A stretch of DNA of 64,000 nucleotides. It comes from Litomosoides sigmodontis (Eukaryota > Nematoda > Chromadorea > Rhabditida > Onchocercidae). The position numbers were made by a program, and so were the translations under genes. Each line of letters opens with the position of its first letter. Within the stretch, counting starts at the first letter, position 1. Shown in pieces: positions 1-34,800 of this stretch. The DNA lies in contig OY718808.1 of assembly GCA_963070105.1 (NCBI GenBank), positions 2,716,238 through 2,780,237 of the forward strand. The letters are read 5' to 3'. The notes under the pieces were generated by a model. The model searched no databases and was not told the DNA's origin. It saw nothing but the letters and a program-made list of their open reading frames with translations.

Positions 1-19464
<19,464 letters not shown>

Positions 19465-20376
19465 TCTTCTTCGTTTCTTCCTTTTCGCCTTCCTTCTTTT
19501 TTCTCTTTAAATTCAACAATAAAAATTAACTACTCCTTTCTTCAGCTACAATTGTTTGTATCGTTGCAATTAGCATATAGTTGTTTTCGCTTTGTAACTG
19601 ACAAATACGCTGCTAACAAATTATTTATAAAATTTTTAGTCAATTTTGTTTTTCTTTTCTTTTTTTTCTAAAGGAATTGTAAGCGAAACATCAAAGCATG
19701 TATTTTATTAAATAAATTAATTAATAAAATCAAAAAATAAAAATAAAAATTTAACAAATACATTTTTTTCGCTCTTTTTCTTTCTTTCTTTAAAATTTGA
19801 ACTATTTACATTCATTCATTCATTCATTCATTCATTCAACAACTCCATTCACTTGCAATACAAGTGGAATATGATGGGAAGAATGACCGTTGAAACGAAT
19901 GGTTCATTAAAATGAGGACAAGCTATTTATGATAAATAATAATGAGAAGAGTGAGATGATTGATTGATCGATCATATGTGCGACAATTGATAAATTTACA
20001 GTAAATGAAAGCTACCAGCCAACTAATCAGTGAAAGTTTGTTTGCAAAATCCTTTTGTAGATGAGGTCAAGGTTATCATTCATCACTGCTGTCCGTTAAA
20101 ATTTTGCACTTCACATTTACTATTAACGTACACACACGCCACCCACACACGCCTATACACACGCACACGCACGCACGCATACGATCTGTATGCATGCATG
20201 TATAGAATGAACATCATCATCATCATCATCATCATCAGCAGCAGCAATGAAACATTCCTTTCATCTTCCTAATTGCTTTAATTATATAAATGCCATTGCT
20301 CGATTATTATGTGTAAATGGAAATCAATTATGCTAAAATTAATAATTTAAACATATATTCATCTTATAAACATTAA

Positions 20377-20774
20377 ATGCTTCGTTCGTTTATAGCAAAT
20401 TTTAAATTATATCTTACAAAAATTTTTCAATGCAAGAAATTAAAAAAAACCATCATATTATCAAATATTACGTAATAAAAAATGATTATTATATTAATTA
20501 CACTGAATTACTGTTAATATTACCACTTTAAATAGCACAAATATCTCTAAAATATCATTTTTTTTAAAAAAAGAGAAAAAATCTCATCACATAGTTCTTT
20601 TTTTTTGTTTTTAACAAAAATACTAAAATGGTAATTGCAAGAAAATATTCATCAAAGAGTGGGAGGAGTTGAGAGAAGAAGTGGTGATGAATGCTTCATT
20701 CGTTTATAGCAAATTTTAAATTGCATTTTACAAAAATTTTTCAATGCAAGAAATTAAAAAAAAATATCACATTA
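20377..20774 (+). repeat. Pair of ~84-bp direct repeats, 314 bp apart
   Basis: Copies at 20377-20460 and 20691-20774 share CGTTTATAGCAAATTTTAAA and AATTTTTCAATGCAAGAAAT with only a few mismatches. The material between them is unrelated. This is a local segmental duplication upstream of sma-1; no coding content. Confidence 0.85.
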
Positions 20775-21466
20775 ATGCAACAAATGTAATATTTGCAATT
20801 AAATGCAAAATATTAAACTAATATTATTTGGAGAAATTTTCGCTTATTGTTTTTTTTTTAAAAGAAGCTTTTATAATTGAAATAATTTGATTGAATCGTA
20901 TAAAGCGCTAGATGATTGCGAATGAAATGAAATGAAATCCATCGTAATGTATTAATTGGGAAATGATATTTGCTGCTTAAGGTAAAATTATTCTGTAGAG
21001 GAAAAATGTAAACAGTTGGAGAAGTAAATGAGGAAAAGCTAATTGCTGACCGATCGATCGCCGTCGACTAGCCGCTGCTATCAAACTAAATAATTGTTGC
21101 GAGAAGCACTTTCAATTCCAACTTCTTTTCTATCAATAATGCAATCAATCATTAAAATGCATACAAACTATTCTACACAGGCCAATTTTGTTGAATTACT
21201 AAAGATAAGAGAGAAAGAGAGAGAGGCGGAAAGAGAGAAGCAAGGAGAGAGAGAGAGAAAAAAAAAGTTTAATATATTTTTTTGAACAATTAATCTCTCT
21301 CGTCCTGTTTCACTTTTGTCTTATTTGGAACATTTTAACAACATTTACTTCAAATTAGTCATTCCATTTCTCTCCATGTGATAAGATTAATAAGATGAAA
21401 ATATCGGCAAATGTAGCAGGAATTGAAGATGGGTAGGTAAAGTAGGAATGGAATATATGAGAGAAT

Positions 21467-21568
21467 GAAGTGGACATTTCAATAGACGTTTTCGAAGTGG
21501 ACATTTCAGTAGACGTTTTCGAAGTGGACATTTCAGTAGACGTTTTCGAAGTGGACATTTCTCGTTTT
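21467..21568 (+). repeat. 27-bp minisatellite, about 3.7 copies
   Basis: The unit contains GAAGTGGACATTTCAGTAGA plus CGTTTTC. It repeats at 27-bp intervals with one A/G difference in the first copy, and the last copy is truncated. Because 27 is divisible by 3 both strands stay open across it (nine-residue repeats), but no splice or start context supports a gene. Confidence 0.92.
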
Positions 21569-22669
21569 CCTCACTTACACCTTTCTTTCAACTGTTTCAT
21601 TGGAAAATTAAAAGGAAAAAAAAAATACATGAATCATATACAAAATACATGCACACGTTTTTATACACGTACACACTTCTCACTTCCCTAATTCACTAGT
21701 CCACTTTTATGAATTATGCAAACTCATCATTGCTAAAATAACTCATCCATCCGTATCTATATTACTCACGTTTATCGTACATCGTACAATATCATCACAA
21801 TTACGTGAACCTTAACACGTAACTGACATCATTGCATACCTCTAGAGTGATTTAGGCTAATTTCAAAGCCTAGCCATTCAAGAATTGGACATTTTATTCG
21901 CCCATCCATCTTCATCCATCTACTTTTCTACATTTTCATGCATAAATAAATAATTAATGAGCAATAAATGAATGAATTAATTAATCGATATAGCTAAAAA
22001 AAAGAAAAAAACATATACACACGTAGACGTGTACGTCTATTTATCTGTTTATCATAAATTTATAGCAAATGTTGTACGTCACGTTTCACTAAAATTTATT
22101 AAGAAAATAGTTAAAACAAAAGTGTTCATCAAATTAACAACATTCTATCGCCTATATAAAATCAATGTTTACATGAATGAACAAATTGCATAAAATGATG
22201 AAAGATAAGAATGAGAAGGTCACACATCAAACGACTATCATTCAAATGAATATTTTTGCAGCTGATAAGATTGTGCAAGTGATAAGATTGATGATAAGGT
22301 TAAAGGTCACGAGGAACAATAAGTTCCTATATATGGGTGGAATAATTACTAGTAGTGAATTAAATGAAATAAATATGAATAAATTAAGAAAATTTCTCCC
22401 AAATTTCACTCATTAATTAGTTTCATTCGTACATCATTTGCTCTTCCAGTATTATTCCATAAAGGAAAAAAAAAAACCATTTTATCCTTCTTCTTGTCAA
22501 TCACCTCAAAAAATTTTCCCTCAAAAAATTTTCAAATTTCATAGTAAAATGAAATGAACTGTAAAATCAAGAAAAAAAAAAGTGAAAAGATAGCAAGAAA
22601 GGATTTTGACATTCGCTAAAAATGAATGTTTGAAGAGATAAACGATGGAGGAAGAATGCGATGAAATTT

Positions 22670-22753
22670 TACGATAAAAATTTTTCTAACACGTTACATT
22701 TATTTGATTTATACGATAAAAATTTTTCTAACACGTTACATTTATTTGATTTA
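22670..22753 (+). repeat. Perfect 42-bp tandem duplication
   Basis: Two back-to-back copies of a 42-bp unit containing ACGATAAAAATTTTTCTAAC and ACGTTACATTTATTTGATTT, identical over the visible length, which suggests a recent event. Non-coding. Confidence 0.9.
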
Positions 22754-23979
22754 GTTAAATTTAATTAACATAATTAGAAATAATTAGGAATAAATTTAAA
22801 TTTGGCTTAATTAAGAAATTGTTGAAATAATTTTTATGCAACAATTCACTTTGTTAAAAAGTATTATCAAAGATGAATTTTTCTAAATGAGGAAGAGCGA
22901 TAAGAGGAAAATGAAATTGTAAATGAAAAATGAGCGGGCATTTGCTTGCTTTTTCCTTCCTTCCTTTTCTCCTTTTTCTTTTTGTCTTTTTTTGAAAGAT
23001 ATCAAATTATAGCAAAGTGCACCTGGCGATGACACATCCACCACCCACGCATTGAAAGCATACCATTCGAACGATAACCAACAATGCATCATTTAAAAAA
23101 GGAAAAAAAAAGAATCCTCAAAAATTTTTCTCAACCTTTACGCATCGCATCCTTCACTAAATTATTTAAATTTAAAAATTTCTGTCCAAATTACTTCTAT
23201 TTAAATTAAATGCTACGGCGTTGTTAAAAACTAAAAAAAATGCTTTCACTCAATGAAACAAACTATGATATGGCATCAAATATCGCAAAAATTTTTCTTT
23301 ATAGACGATAGAGAGTGAGAGACAGAGACACTGAGAGAGAGAGAGCGAGAGAAGGAGAGGGAAAAATTTTTTCAACAATGAAACATGAAACAAATTATTG
23401 TAGTTTAGAAAAAAAAGGAAAAAAAAAAGAAACAACAAAATAAATAAATTAGTTCGTATTAACAATATTTTGAAATGTGTTTTTTTTTAATTTCAAATTT
23501 GTCAATGCAATTATTTGGAGACCTAAAAAAGTTGTTAAGAGGTATTAACTATTTTAGTAGTAATAAAACTTGTTTTTCCTTCTTTCTTTCACTTTATTTA
23601 TTCATTAAAAAATGAAAAAAAATGAGTGGAAATGTGTTTGGTGAAATTTCATTTCTTTTTTGAAATTCATTATTTGACAGAAAAATTTTGCTAACAGCTA
23701 TAAACTAATAATTTGCAAGCATATTAGTCATTGATAAGGCAAAATGAGAAATGATTAAGTGAACGATTGGAATGTTCTGTGAAATTACAAGAAAAAATAT
23801 ACAAAATTTTCGAATTTTCATTTTCTTATCTCAAAAATTATTGTTATAGTTCTGAATGTCTATAAATAGAATTGGTATGGCATTTTGTTATAAAATTTCA
23901 ATGAAGTATTTCTTCCTTAGGCACATTTAATTTTCAAAAACTCACAGCATGACTCACACATACAGACACGTACATACAG

Positions 23980-23982
<3 letters not shown>

Positions 23983-24027
<45 letters not shown>
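23983..24027. repeat. (CA)n microsatellite
   Basis: About 22 CA units followed by TGTACATATATGTATATA. It lies in the intergenic region 5' of sma-1. Confidence 0.95.
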
Positions 24028-24030
<3 letters not shown>

Positions 24031-25429
24031 CATATATGTATATACTGAAAAAGTTAAGGCAAAGTGCAGGAAAAGGTTTTTGAGAGAAAGAGAGAGAGAG
24101 AGAGAGAAGAAGAGAGAGGGAGGAAGGGAGAAGAAGGGGTGAAAATCATAAACAAATCATCGTTTACAGTCATAATTCCCACTCATACATTTTGCGTTTA
24201 TTTTATATAAAAAATATATAATTTTTTTTTCACATCTTATCAAAATCATCACTATTCATTATTCAATTAATTTTGAGCAACGAAATTAAAAATTAAATTT
24301 TAATTTGTGAAACGATGGTAGCATAAAAATAGCTGGCGGCTGCTTGGGTGTAGGAAAGCTGAATAAAAATCCTACATACGAATTTTATGTTTAAATTTAA
24401 TTTTATGGTTCTGTTAGGAAATGTAAAAAAAAAGTGTAGAATAAAAAATTTCTTTTGTTTTAATTCAGGAGCTTTTTTTGTCAATTCCAACCTTACTTTT
24501 TTCATTTTTTCTGTTTAAACTATATATTTTTTTTTTGAAAATTTAACATCATAACATCATTGATTATAATAACCAAAATGCTAGAAAATCGCCAATTTTT
24601 TTTTCAAATTTCACTTTGCAGGAAAGTTTAAAAGCGATGAAGGAAAAAGGTTTTTTTTTTTTAAAAAAAAAGGTATGTTGTTGAGCTAATCCATCCGCTG
24701 TAGTATTTATTTTCAAGCAATTTTCTTTTTCAAATGTAATTTCGAACTTCTCGTAGTAATTACCTAATTAAAGATTGAAATTATTTTATTAAAGAAATAA
24801 TATACTAAAATCAGGAATTTCGAAAACACAATATTTCGTTAAAATAAGCACCATAATTAACTACGTATTATTATTTGCCGACGACCGATCGGTAGTATTT
24901 TGTGACTACTAGACATTAACTACTTCAATACTGTCCTTTTTTTCACTTTGATATCTTATAATAATCAAAAAAAATGCTTAAACAGTAACTTAATCTGTAA
25001 TTAAATATTTTTTCAATAATTTAACTTTAGCACAAAAAAGAACTACATATACTATATTATACCACCACTAGAGGTGTAGTAGGCTTTAAATTTCAAAAAT
25101 TCCCAAAATTTCAATAAACAGACTTTAGTTATAGCAGAAAACGCATATACCAATTTACAGTAATCAGCAATTTCTAAATTAATAAATGGCGAAAATATTG
25201 AAAGTGACAGTGAGCTGCTATAAAACACCAAACAAGCAAATGACCTTGAATTTTTGGTTTTTTTCTTAAATTGAAATAAAAGAGTAAAAGAAAAGAATTT
25301 CCGTATGAAAACTTGTTCACTAGATATTTTATGCATAAACGTTTGTGAGGGATTAAAATTCGTGTTTTATTATCATTATTAAATTAATTAATTAGTCAAT
25401 TTATTTATTTATTTATATATTATTATTAT

Positions 25430-25967
<538 letters not shown>

Positions 25968-27373
25968 GAATTATTATTTTATTATTATTATTATTTTAAT
26001 TATCAATTATTATTGTTATTATTATCATTTTTTCATTTCATATAAAAATAAAAATTGAAAAAGTACAGCACTAGCAGGTGCCAAACGCTATACATATGAA
26101 TTGAATTTACAGCTGAAGAAAGTGATAAATGTAATTATCTGTTATCATAATTGATAAGAGGAGAGGTTGCTAATTTCAATCATACATCACATTCGCATTA
26201 ATCACAACAATAATGATATTGAAAGACGACGAACACGCATACGCATGACAATTGCAGTAACGTACGTGTGAAGTATGCAGAAGTGAACGGCGTACATATG
26301 AAAGTGTTGTTAAGTTAAAACATTCCTTCATAAAAACCTGTACAAATCTATTAATTTTAATTAACATCTCCTAGAAACAGTGAAATAATTTTGAAAGAAA
26401 GAAAGAAAAAAGAATGAAATTTCAAATTAAAATTGTTAGCAGAAATTAATAAATGCATTTCTTCGCTTTTACTTTCATTGATAAAACAATGTTGTTTATT
26501 AGAAAGAATGTAATCATTCAAAGTGGAATTATTGCAACACAGTTTTTTCGTCCGTCCATTCTTCCTTCTCTCTCTTCTCTCCCTCTCTCTCTCTCTCCTA
26601 CAATGAGAAATTTTGAGTAAATTTTAAATTTTCAAAAGCTTTAAAATAACAATGAGTAATACATTATTATTATTATTATTATAACATCGATAGAGGAACA
26701 CTTGCCACATCTTATACTTCATACATCTTCATATTTCATTAATACTACAAATTGTAATATTTTCTTCAAATTATAATTGATGAAAAATTTCTGATAATCA
26801 CTTATAGCTATGATAACTATCAATCAATCGATCAACCAATCAATCAATCAATCAGTAAAGCTGAAAATTCTCCAATTAATTTATCAATAAATGTAATTTT
26901 TCAAGATACTCGCACTAACAGTATCAATGACAGCAAAATTATCGATTAATGATAGTTAAGAAGGGAGGGAAAAAAACGAACTCCCGGAAAATCACTAATC
27001 GAGGAAGTGCGGGATGATCGGGGAGAACGGAAACATACTATTGATAATTTGATTTTATTAAAGAAAAAAAAATATTTCACTCCTTTACTCTTGATAAGTT
27101 TACACGATAAAGAAATATGAAATTAGACTGACTCATACATTAAAGATACGGAGAGAGAGAGAGAGGGAGGGAGTGAGGGAGAGAGAGAGAGAGAGAAAGA
27201 AAAAGACTAAAATCACATATCGATAGGTTCTAAATAATATCTATCGAATAAACGGTAAGTGATGGAATGGATTGGAACTTACGAATGAAAGAAACGAAAT
27301 GAGCAAAACTGTAGTTTGTGCGTGTGAGGCGGACGTTATGCACTATGCGCCTCTCTGTAGAAGATGGTAGATA

Positions 27374-27415
<42 letters not shown>

Positions 27416-29034
27416 CGTGTATGTGTGTATGTGTGTGTGCGTGTGTGTGTGTGTGTGTGTATGTGTGTGAGTGTATGTGTGTATGCGTGTGTGCGTGTGT
27501 ATGTGTGTGTGTGTGTATGTGTGTGTGTATGTGTGTGTGTGTGTGTGTGTCGGAATTCATTTCAGCAAGGAATTAGCATAATAGGGCAAATTGCAGTGAT
27601 ACGGCGCAAAATGGTTCTCTGCTTGTTCCTTTTTTTTTCTCACTCTAAACACACATACATACATACATACACACACATACACACATACACACACATACAT
27701 GCATACATCAGTGCAAAAGACAAACGTATACAGAAGGAGAGAGAGAGAGAGAAACATGTACGGAAGCAGACAGAGAGAGAGAGAGATAGTAAGAGAGATA
27801 AAGGATATTGGAAAATGAAAATTTTTGAAATGGAATAAATGAAGGAGGAGGAAAGAGAGGAATGAATGATATCATATGAAAATGGTAGTAAAAATGGATT
27901 GGAATGATAAAGGCGGAGTTGTCGCAATCTGAAGAAAGCATTCATTCAATTCTGTAACATTGAAATTGGAATGGAATTTGATTTGAATTTGGATAAAGAA
28001 TGTGAGAGATAAGTGAAGGGAGGAATTTGTGAGGAGGAGGAGGAGGAGAGATAGAAATGAGATGAATCTGAATGAGTGGAATGATTTGACCAGAGGTCAT
28101 CCGTCCGTGCTGCACCACTGAAGAAAGGGAAAGAGAAGGGAGGAAGATAGACCGAGAGAAAAAAAGATAAAGAAAAAAAGACAACTATTCGATGATCTTT
28201 TGCGTGCAGAGATATGAAAAGAAAAGAAGAGAAAAGAAGGCAGTATCCTATATCATTATCATATTAGACGATGAACGATTTAAAAAAAACGGAAAATTTG
28301 AATATTTAAAAAAAGGCAGCAACTAACAAAATATTCATTAATTGCTGTTAATTAATTAAATTTCATATTTTGTTATGAATAGTTTTACCATAAACCATTG
28401 AATACACTAAATTGCAAACGAGAACGAAAAGCGAAACGAATTAAAGATTTTCTTTTGAGTTTAAATGATAAATTAATTATAAAGAAAAATTTGCTACAAA
28501 AGAAAAGATGAAAATTGAACGAAAAGGAAAACAAAAGGAAAAAAGTTTGTAGCTATTGGGAGGAAAAGAATTTTGTCCTCTCTCACATAAATTTTTGCTT
28601 TTAAAGCTTTTTGCATTTTAAATTTCCATTGCAAAATTTTAAATTATATTTTACCTCATTGGCACAGTTTTCAATTTTCCATAGTTGCTATAAGCACTAG
28701 TCATTACCACAATAATTATTATTAATATTGCTATTGCAGTTATTATTGTCACTACTATTATTAATTATTAATTAATTATTATTGTCAATGCTACTTATCC
28801 TTATCAGTTATACCACTGACTAATAGAATTTCGTGCTGCAAATGATAATTTCAATTATCCCTAACTCTTTAAAATCTGTCATATAAAATTAAATTCGACG
28901 AAAAATGAGAAACATGAAAATGAAAAGAAACAAGTTCAATTCTCAGATGAAAGACGAAAAATAAATTTCCTCTTCGCGGCCATTCGCATCGCATTCCTTT
29001 CGATGCATATGGAAAAAAAAGCCACTCAAACTAC

Positions 29035-29073
<39 letters not shown>

Positions 29074-29744
29074 GTCAATGCAATCGATCAGTTACTGTTT
29101 ATCAAGCAAAAGATTATTTGAACAAATAATTTTTTTTAGAAATGAAATAGAAATTAAATTTCAATTTCTCTCCAATATGACCTCATTTTTTTTGCATTTA
29201 ATAACACGCACACGAAAAAAAAATTCTTTCGAAATTTTGGGTGTAAATGAGAACTTAGACATATTAGCTGACGCAAACTGTTGGAAAAAAGGAAGTTACA
29301 AAGATATGGCGACTTTATTGAACTTTTAAAATTACAACATTGCATCGTAATGAATAGCTTTGAAATTGTCTCAAACATCGTTGACCATTTCTGATGGACA
29401 AATATTGCTCCAATGAGTGGAGAAGAAATTGAATGCAATTATTGATTGATTAACTTGATATTTAACCTAATATTTGATAATTGCAAGCATTTAAAATTTC
29501 ATGCAAATTACTTATCCACATGTTTGTTCACATTTTTGCGAACAATGACATGCAACAAATTCCAAATGTTGCGCAATTTTCATCAAACTTTATAAAAAAA
29601 TAAGTTTCATGAGCTTCATGACCTTTTGGTTCATAGATCGAATAACAACGGATTTTCAAAAAATAATTACCATCATTAAGTATAAGCTGTAAATAAACAA
29701 TTTTATGATTCTAATTTCTTCCTCTTATTTCCCTCATTTTTTAG
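25968..29744. other. Intergenic, microsatellite-rich, no supported gene
   Basis: Contains an AATC run (26820-26855), CT/GA tracts (26568-26598, 27151-27200, 27737-27786), the GT array, ACAT runs (27650-27700) and an AATC run at 29037-29076. Open frames here are almost all low-complexity (Cys-Val, His-Thr, Ser-Ile-Asn-Gln) and no conserved domain was recognised. Confidence 0.65.
27377..27551. repeat. Imperfect (GT)n array, ~175 bp
   Basis: GT dinucleotide array broken at intervals by GC and AT steps (GTGCGTGT, GTATGTGT). Opposite-strand and same-strand Cys-Val and His-Thr frames are artefacts of the repeat. Confidence 0.95.
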
Positions 29745-29756
29745 GTGTACACAACT

Positions 29757-31492
<1,736 letters not shown>

Positions 31493-31862
31493 ATCAGTTG
31501 CAAAAACACCGCTCGGGCGGTTCAAAGGTGAATGAATGATTTCGACGGACGTACCTTTCTTTAGTCTATCTCATCAATGAACTACAAAAGAGGGGAATTT
31601 CATGATTTTGGGACTTAGGGATTTCGTATGAAAAGTTAATGTCTAAGTAACAATTAAAGGTCATTTTGCGCACTTCCAAATTCTGTTGTTTTGTTTTTTT
31701 TTTTTAGCAAAGTATTAATTTACGTTCTTACTACCTAATAATTGAAATATTTGAATAATTTTGAAACCATTTCCTTCTGTTCTTCTCTTCAGTAACGATT
31801 GAGTAAGCGAATGAAATCTCAAAAAATGTGCATATTTTAGAACTATTCAAAAGAAAAGTAAA

Positions 31863-34800
31863 ATGATCGATTTGAAATTATTTTGCAAAGAAATGCCTAA
31901 ATGTGTAAGTGTTCTTTTCGCTCTTCTTTTCACTAATTATGAATTTCAGAAATGGAAAAAAAACAGAAACTTCAAAATTTTTATTAGCATATGTTTAAAA
32001 AAATTTTTATTTGCATATTTTTATTAGCATAACTTTAAAGATATTATTTAATTATAAATAAAGTTTTTTTTTTCATTCACAGAGCATTACAATCAATGTC
32101 ACTTGCATACATAAAATTTCAGTTGAAAAAAAGCTGTAGTCGAAAATTTTAGGAAAAACGAAAAATGTTATAGATATGTTGTTCGTATGGACAATTTGAT
32201 TCCTACAAATATGTTAGAATTTCCAAAATATCACCGATAGAATCTTTACACATTTCATTCTTTTATCTTTTCCGATACAGTGCTATCAATGCATTTGCAT
32301 CAAACTACAGCCAACTAAGCTTTCGTTATTTCTGTTACTAAAACAATAAGCTATTAACTTCTCTGTAGTTAAAAGTTGAAAGAAAATTGCTCAATCTTTC
32401 AAATTTTAATTTACTCATTAATTAATTATAGGAATTTAATGTACGTTGGGAAGCTTGCATTGGAAGGTCGGGTCTACGATCGTTAGAGGAGCATCGACGA
32501 GTTATAGGTAAACCTGAATTAACAACTGAGCAACGAAAATTACTATGGGCGTACGGTAAGCCAAGAGATATGAAAGAGTAAGTATGTTGTTATCTTTATT
32601 TAAAACAAAATTTAAACTTTGATTACTATAAATACAAAATTAAAGTTTAACATTTGATCACAATATGGCTGATATGATTGATCTCTATTGCACTGAGCAT
32701 GATCAAGACAGCGATCGTCTATATCAAAGAGTAGTAAATAAGTTTGAAATTAATTACGAATTAATAAACTTCGTTAGCAAACACTGAATTGGAATAATTC
32801 GAAGCTAATAATTTTCAGTAATTAAAATTTTTTAGTTCACTAAAACTCAACGAATTCATTTCAAAATGAAAGAGCAAATGTAATTTTGCTCGTCCAGTGA
32901 AATTTATTCCATTCAGTTATCTGATCTTACTGTCAACTTATTTTAAAGAATACTAATTTCTTCTATTAATCTGTTAACTTTAAAGATATTATTTAATTAT
33001 AAATAAAGTTTTTTTTTTTTCATTCACAGAGCATTACAATCAATGTCACTTGCATACAGTATGGTTACCCTACAAGAACAAGTATTTACGGTAAATATTT
33101 TATCATTAATTTTAACTTACTATCATTGTTAGTTATTATTAATTTTATTATTGCTAATTATTAATATTATTGTTAATAATTATTAGTACTATTAATTGTT
33201 TATCATTAATTTGAAGAAATATTTTAATATGGAATTTTTGGAGGAAATTTAGGAAATCTTCTGCAAATTAATTGAAATCTTACAAAAACAGACGGATGTT
33301 TTTCAATAAAATATTTATAAATTTTATTTTAAAAAACTAGCAGTAACAGCAACAACAACAACAAATGCCACAATTTAGATAACGGTGGATATTATCAAAT
33401 ATTTTTACGCTGATAATGTTGTTTATTTGGAGCTACACGTGAAGCCACGTACGAGTAAAGAGCTATCACCGGAATTATTTCTGAGGAAAATAATTCAAGC
33501 TATTTCATTTGCAAAATTATCGCATGATAATATAACCATTAAAGTACTACTAATTGCTGAGGTTGAAGAATCGATTGAGAAAGTTCGAGAAGTTATTGAT
33601 TTATTGCTAATATTTGGTAGGAAATCATTTTTAAATTTCATCAACTAGCTTCCAACAACTTATTTATCAATAATTTCAGTAACCGTGTATTATCTAGTAA
33701 TTTCAAATTTTATTTCCAAATGTAAAAAGTTAAACAAACATGAAAGGACGAAAGAAAACGAACATTTCGAAATGTACGACATAAAAAAGTAATTTTGAAA
33801 TACACTCATTTTAAATATTATTTAATAACAATACTACAAAATTGATACTACTTATATGCAAATAATAGGAAGGGGTAGATTTCGTAAATTTCGTAAAATT
33901 CTCTAAAATGAACCATAAAAATATGTGCAATAAATGAATGAATTGTTTTTTTTTTCCTTGCAAACCTATCAGTTAAAAAAATTTTCAAAAACAATTTTTT
34001 TTTTCAAAAAAAAAGGAGTTTAACCTGTAACTTTTTCCCTTTTTTTTTTCTGTCACAAAATGTTAGATTGTATAACATTAATTCCTGTAATGCGAGAAAC
34101 ATATTTTGCATATGCAAATGATTCATTCAAATTTAAATAATACTCAATAATGCGTAATCAATTATCATTATCACTTTAAATGGTAAGTTAGAAAAAGAAA
34201 GCAGAGAAGTTCCCGTTCCACTGGGAGTATTTCTTTGCTCAGAAAAAAAAATGAAAAAAAAAATGAAAAAAAATATTTGCTTTTGCAGGAAAGACGCATA
34301 GAAATCAAAATTCACCTGACGGTGAAATCATACACGGCGTGGAGATAATTTTCGCCAATGTCAACGATGATGACATGCGACAGTTGAAAAAAATGGTTGA
34401 ATATGTTCGACAGGAATCAGACTTAGTGATTGTATTTAATTTGGCTAAGGTTGTTTTGCTTCGTTCGCTACCTGAAAATTTTGTTCACTCAAATTTAATA
34501 GTTTAATTCTTGTATGAAATGTATATGATAACTCTTATCATTAAGCCTGAGTGCGAAATGGGTGAAAAAAACTGATCATTTAAATTTAATAATTTAATTT
34601 TTGTATTAAATGTACATGGTAAATTTCGTTTTATCATTAAGCCAGAGTGCAAAATGAGTGAAATAACAAGTGGGTCGTTTGTTAGTTGAAAAAATTGATC
34701 ATTAAAATTTAGTAATTTAATTTTTGCATTAAATACGGAATATCTTTTTTGCTTCACTACTAACTGCAAGTGTGATGAAATGAGTGAAGTAACTGAATTT

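Larger units (their letters stand above)
19465..25400. other. Upstream region of sma-1, no supported gene
   Basis: Non-coding sequence immediately 5' of the sma-1 start; it probably holds its promoter and 5' UTR. It contains an ATTC tetranucleotide run (19811-19848), CA/CG-rich short tandem runs (20130-20180), a CATC run (20212-20238), several GA-rich stretches (21209-21260, 23306-23362, 24082-24125), a 27-bp minisatellite, two local duplications and a CA array (23983-24027). All open frames here are short, low-complexity and without recognisable domains. Confidence 0.7.

Noticed and set aside
21467..21568. Possible CRISPR-like array
   Set aside because: Units are directly adjacent with no variable spacers, and the genome is eukaryotic; it is a minisatellite.
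27336..27838. Cys-Val and His-Thr repeat frames
   Set aside because: Direct translation of the GT/CA microsatellite and flanking GA-rich DNA; no start or splice context.
29003..29329. 108-codon plus-strand frame with a Ser-Ile-Asn-Gln repeat
   Set aside because: The repeated part is an AATC microsatellite; the rest has no similarity I recognise and no splice support.
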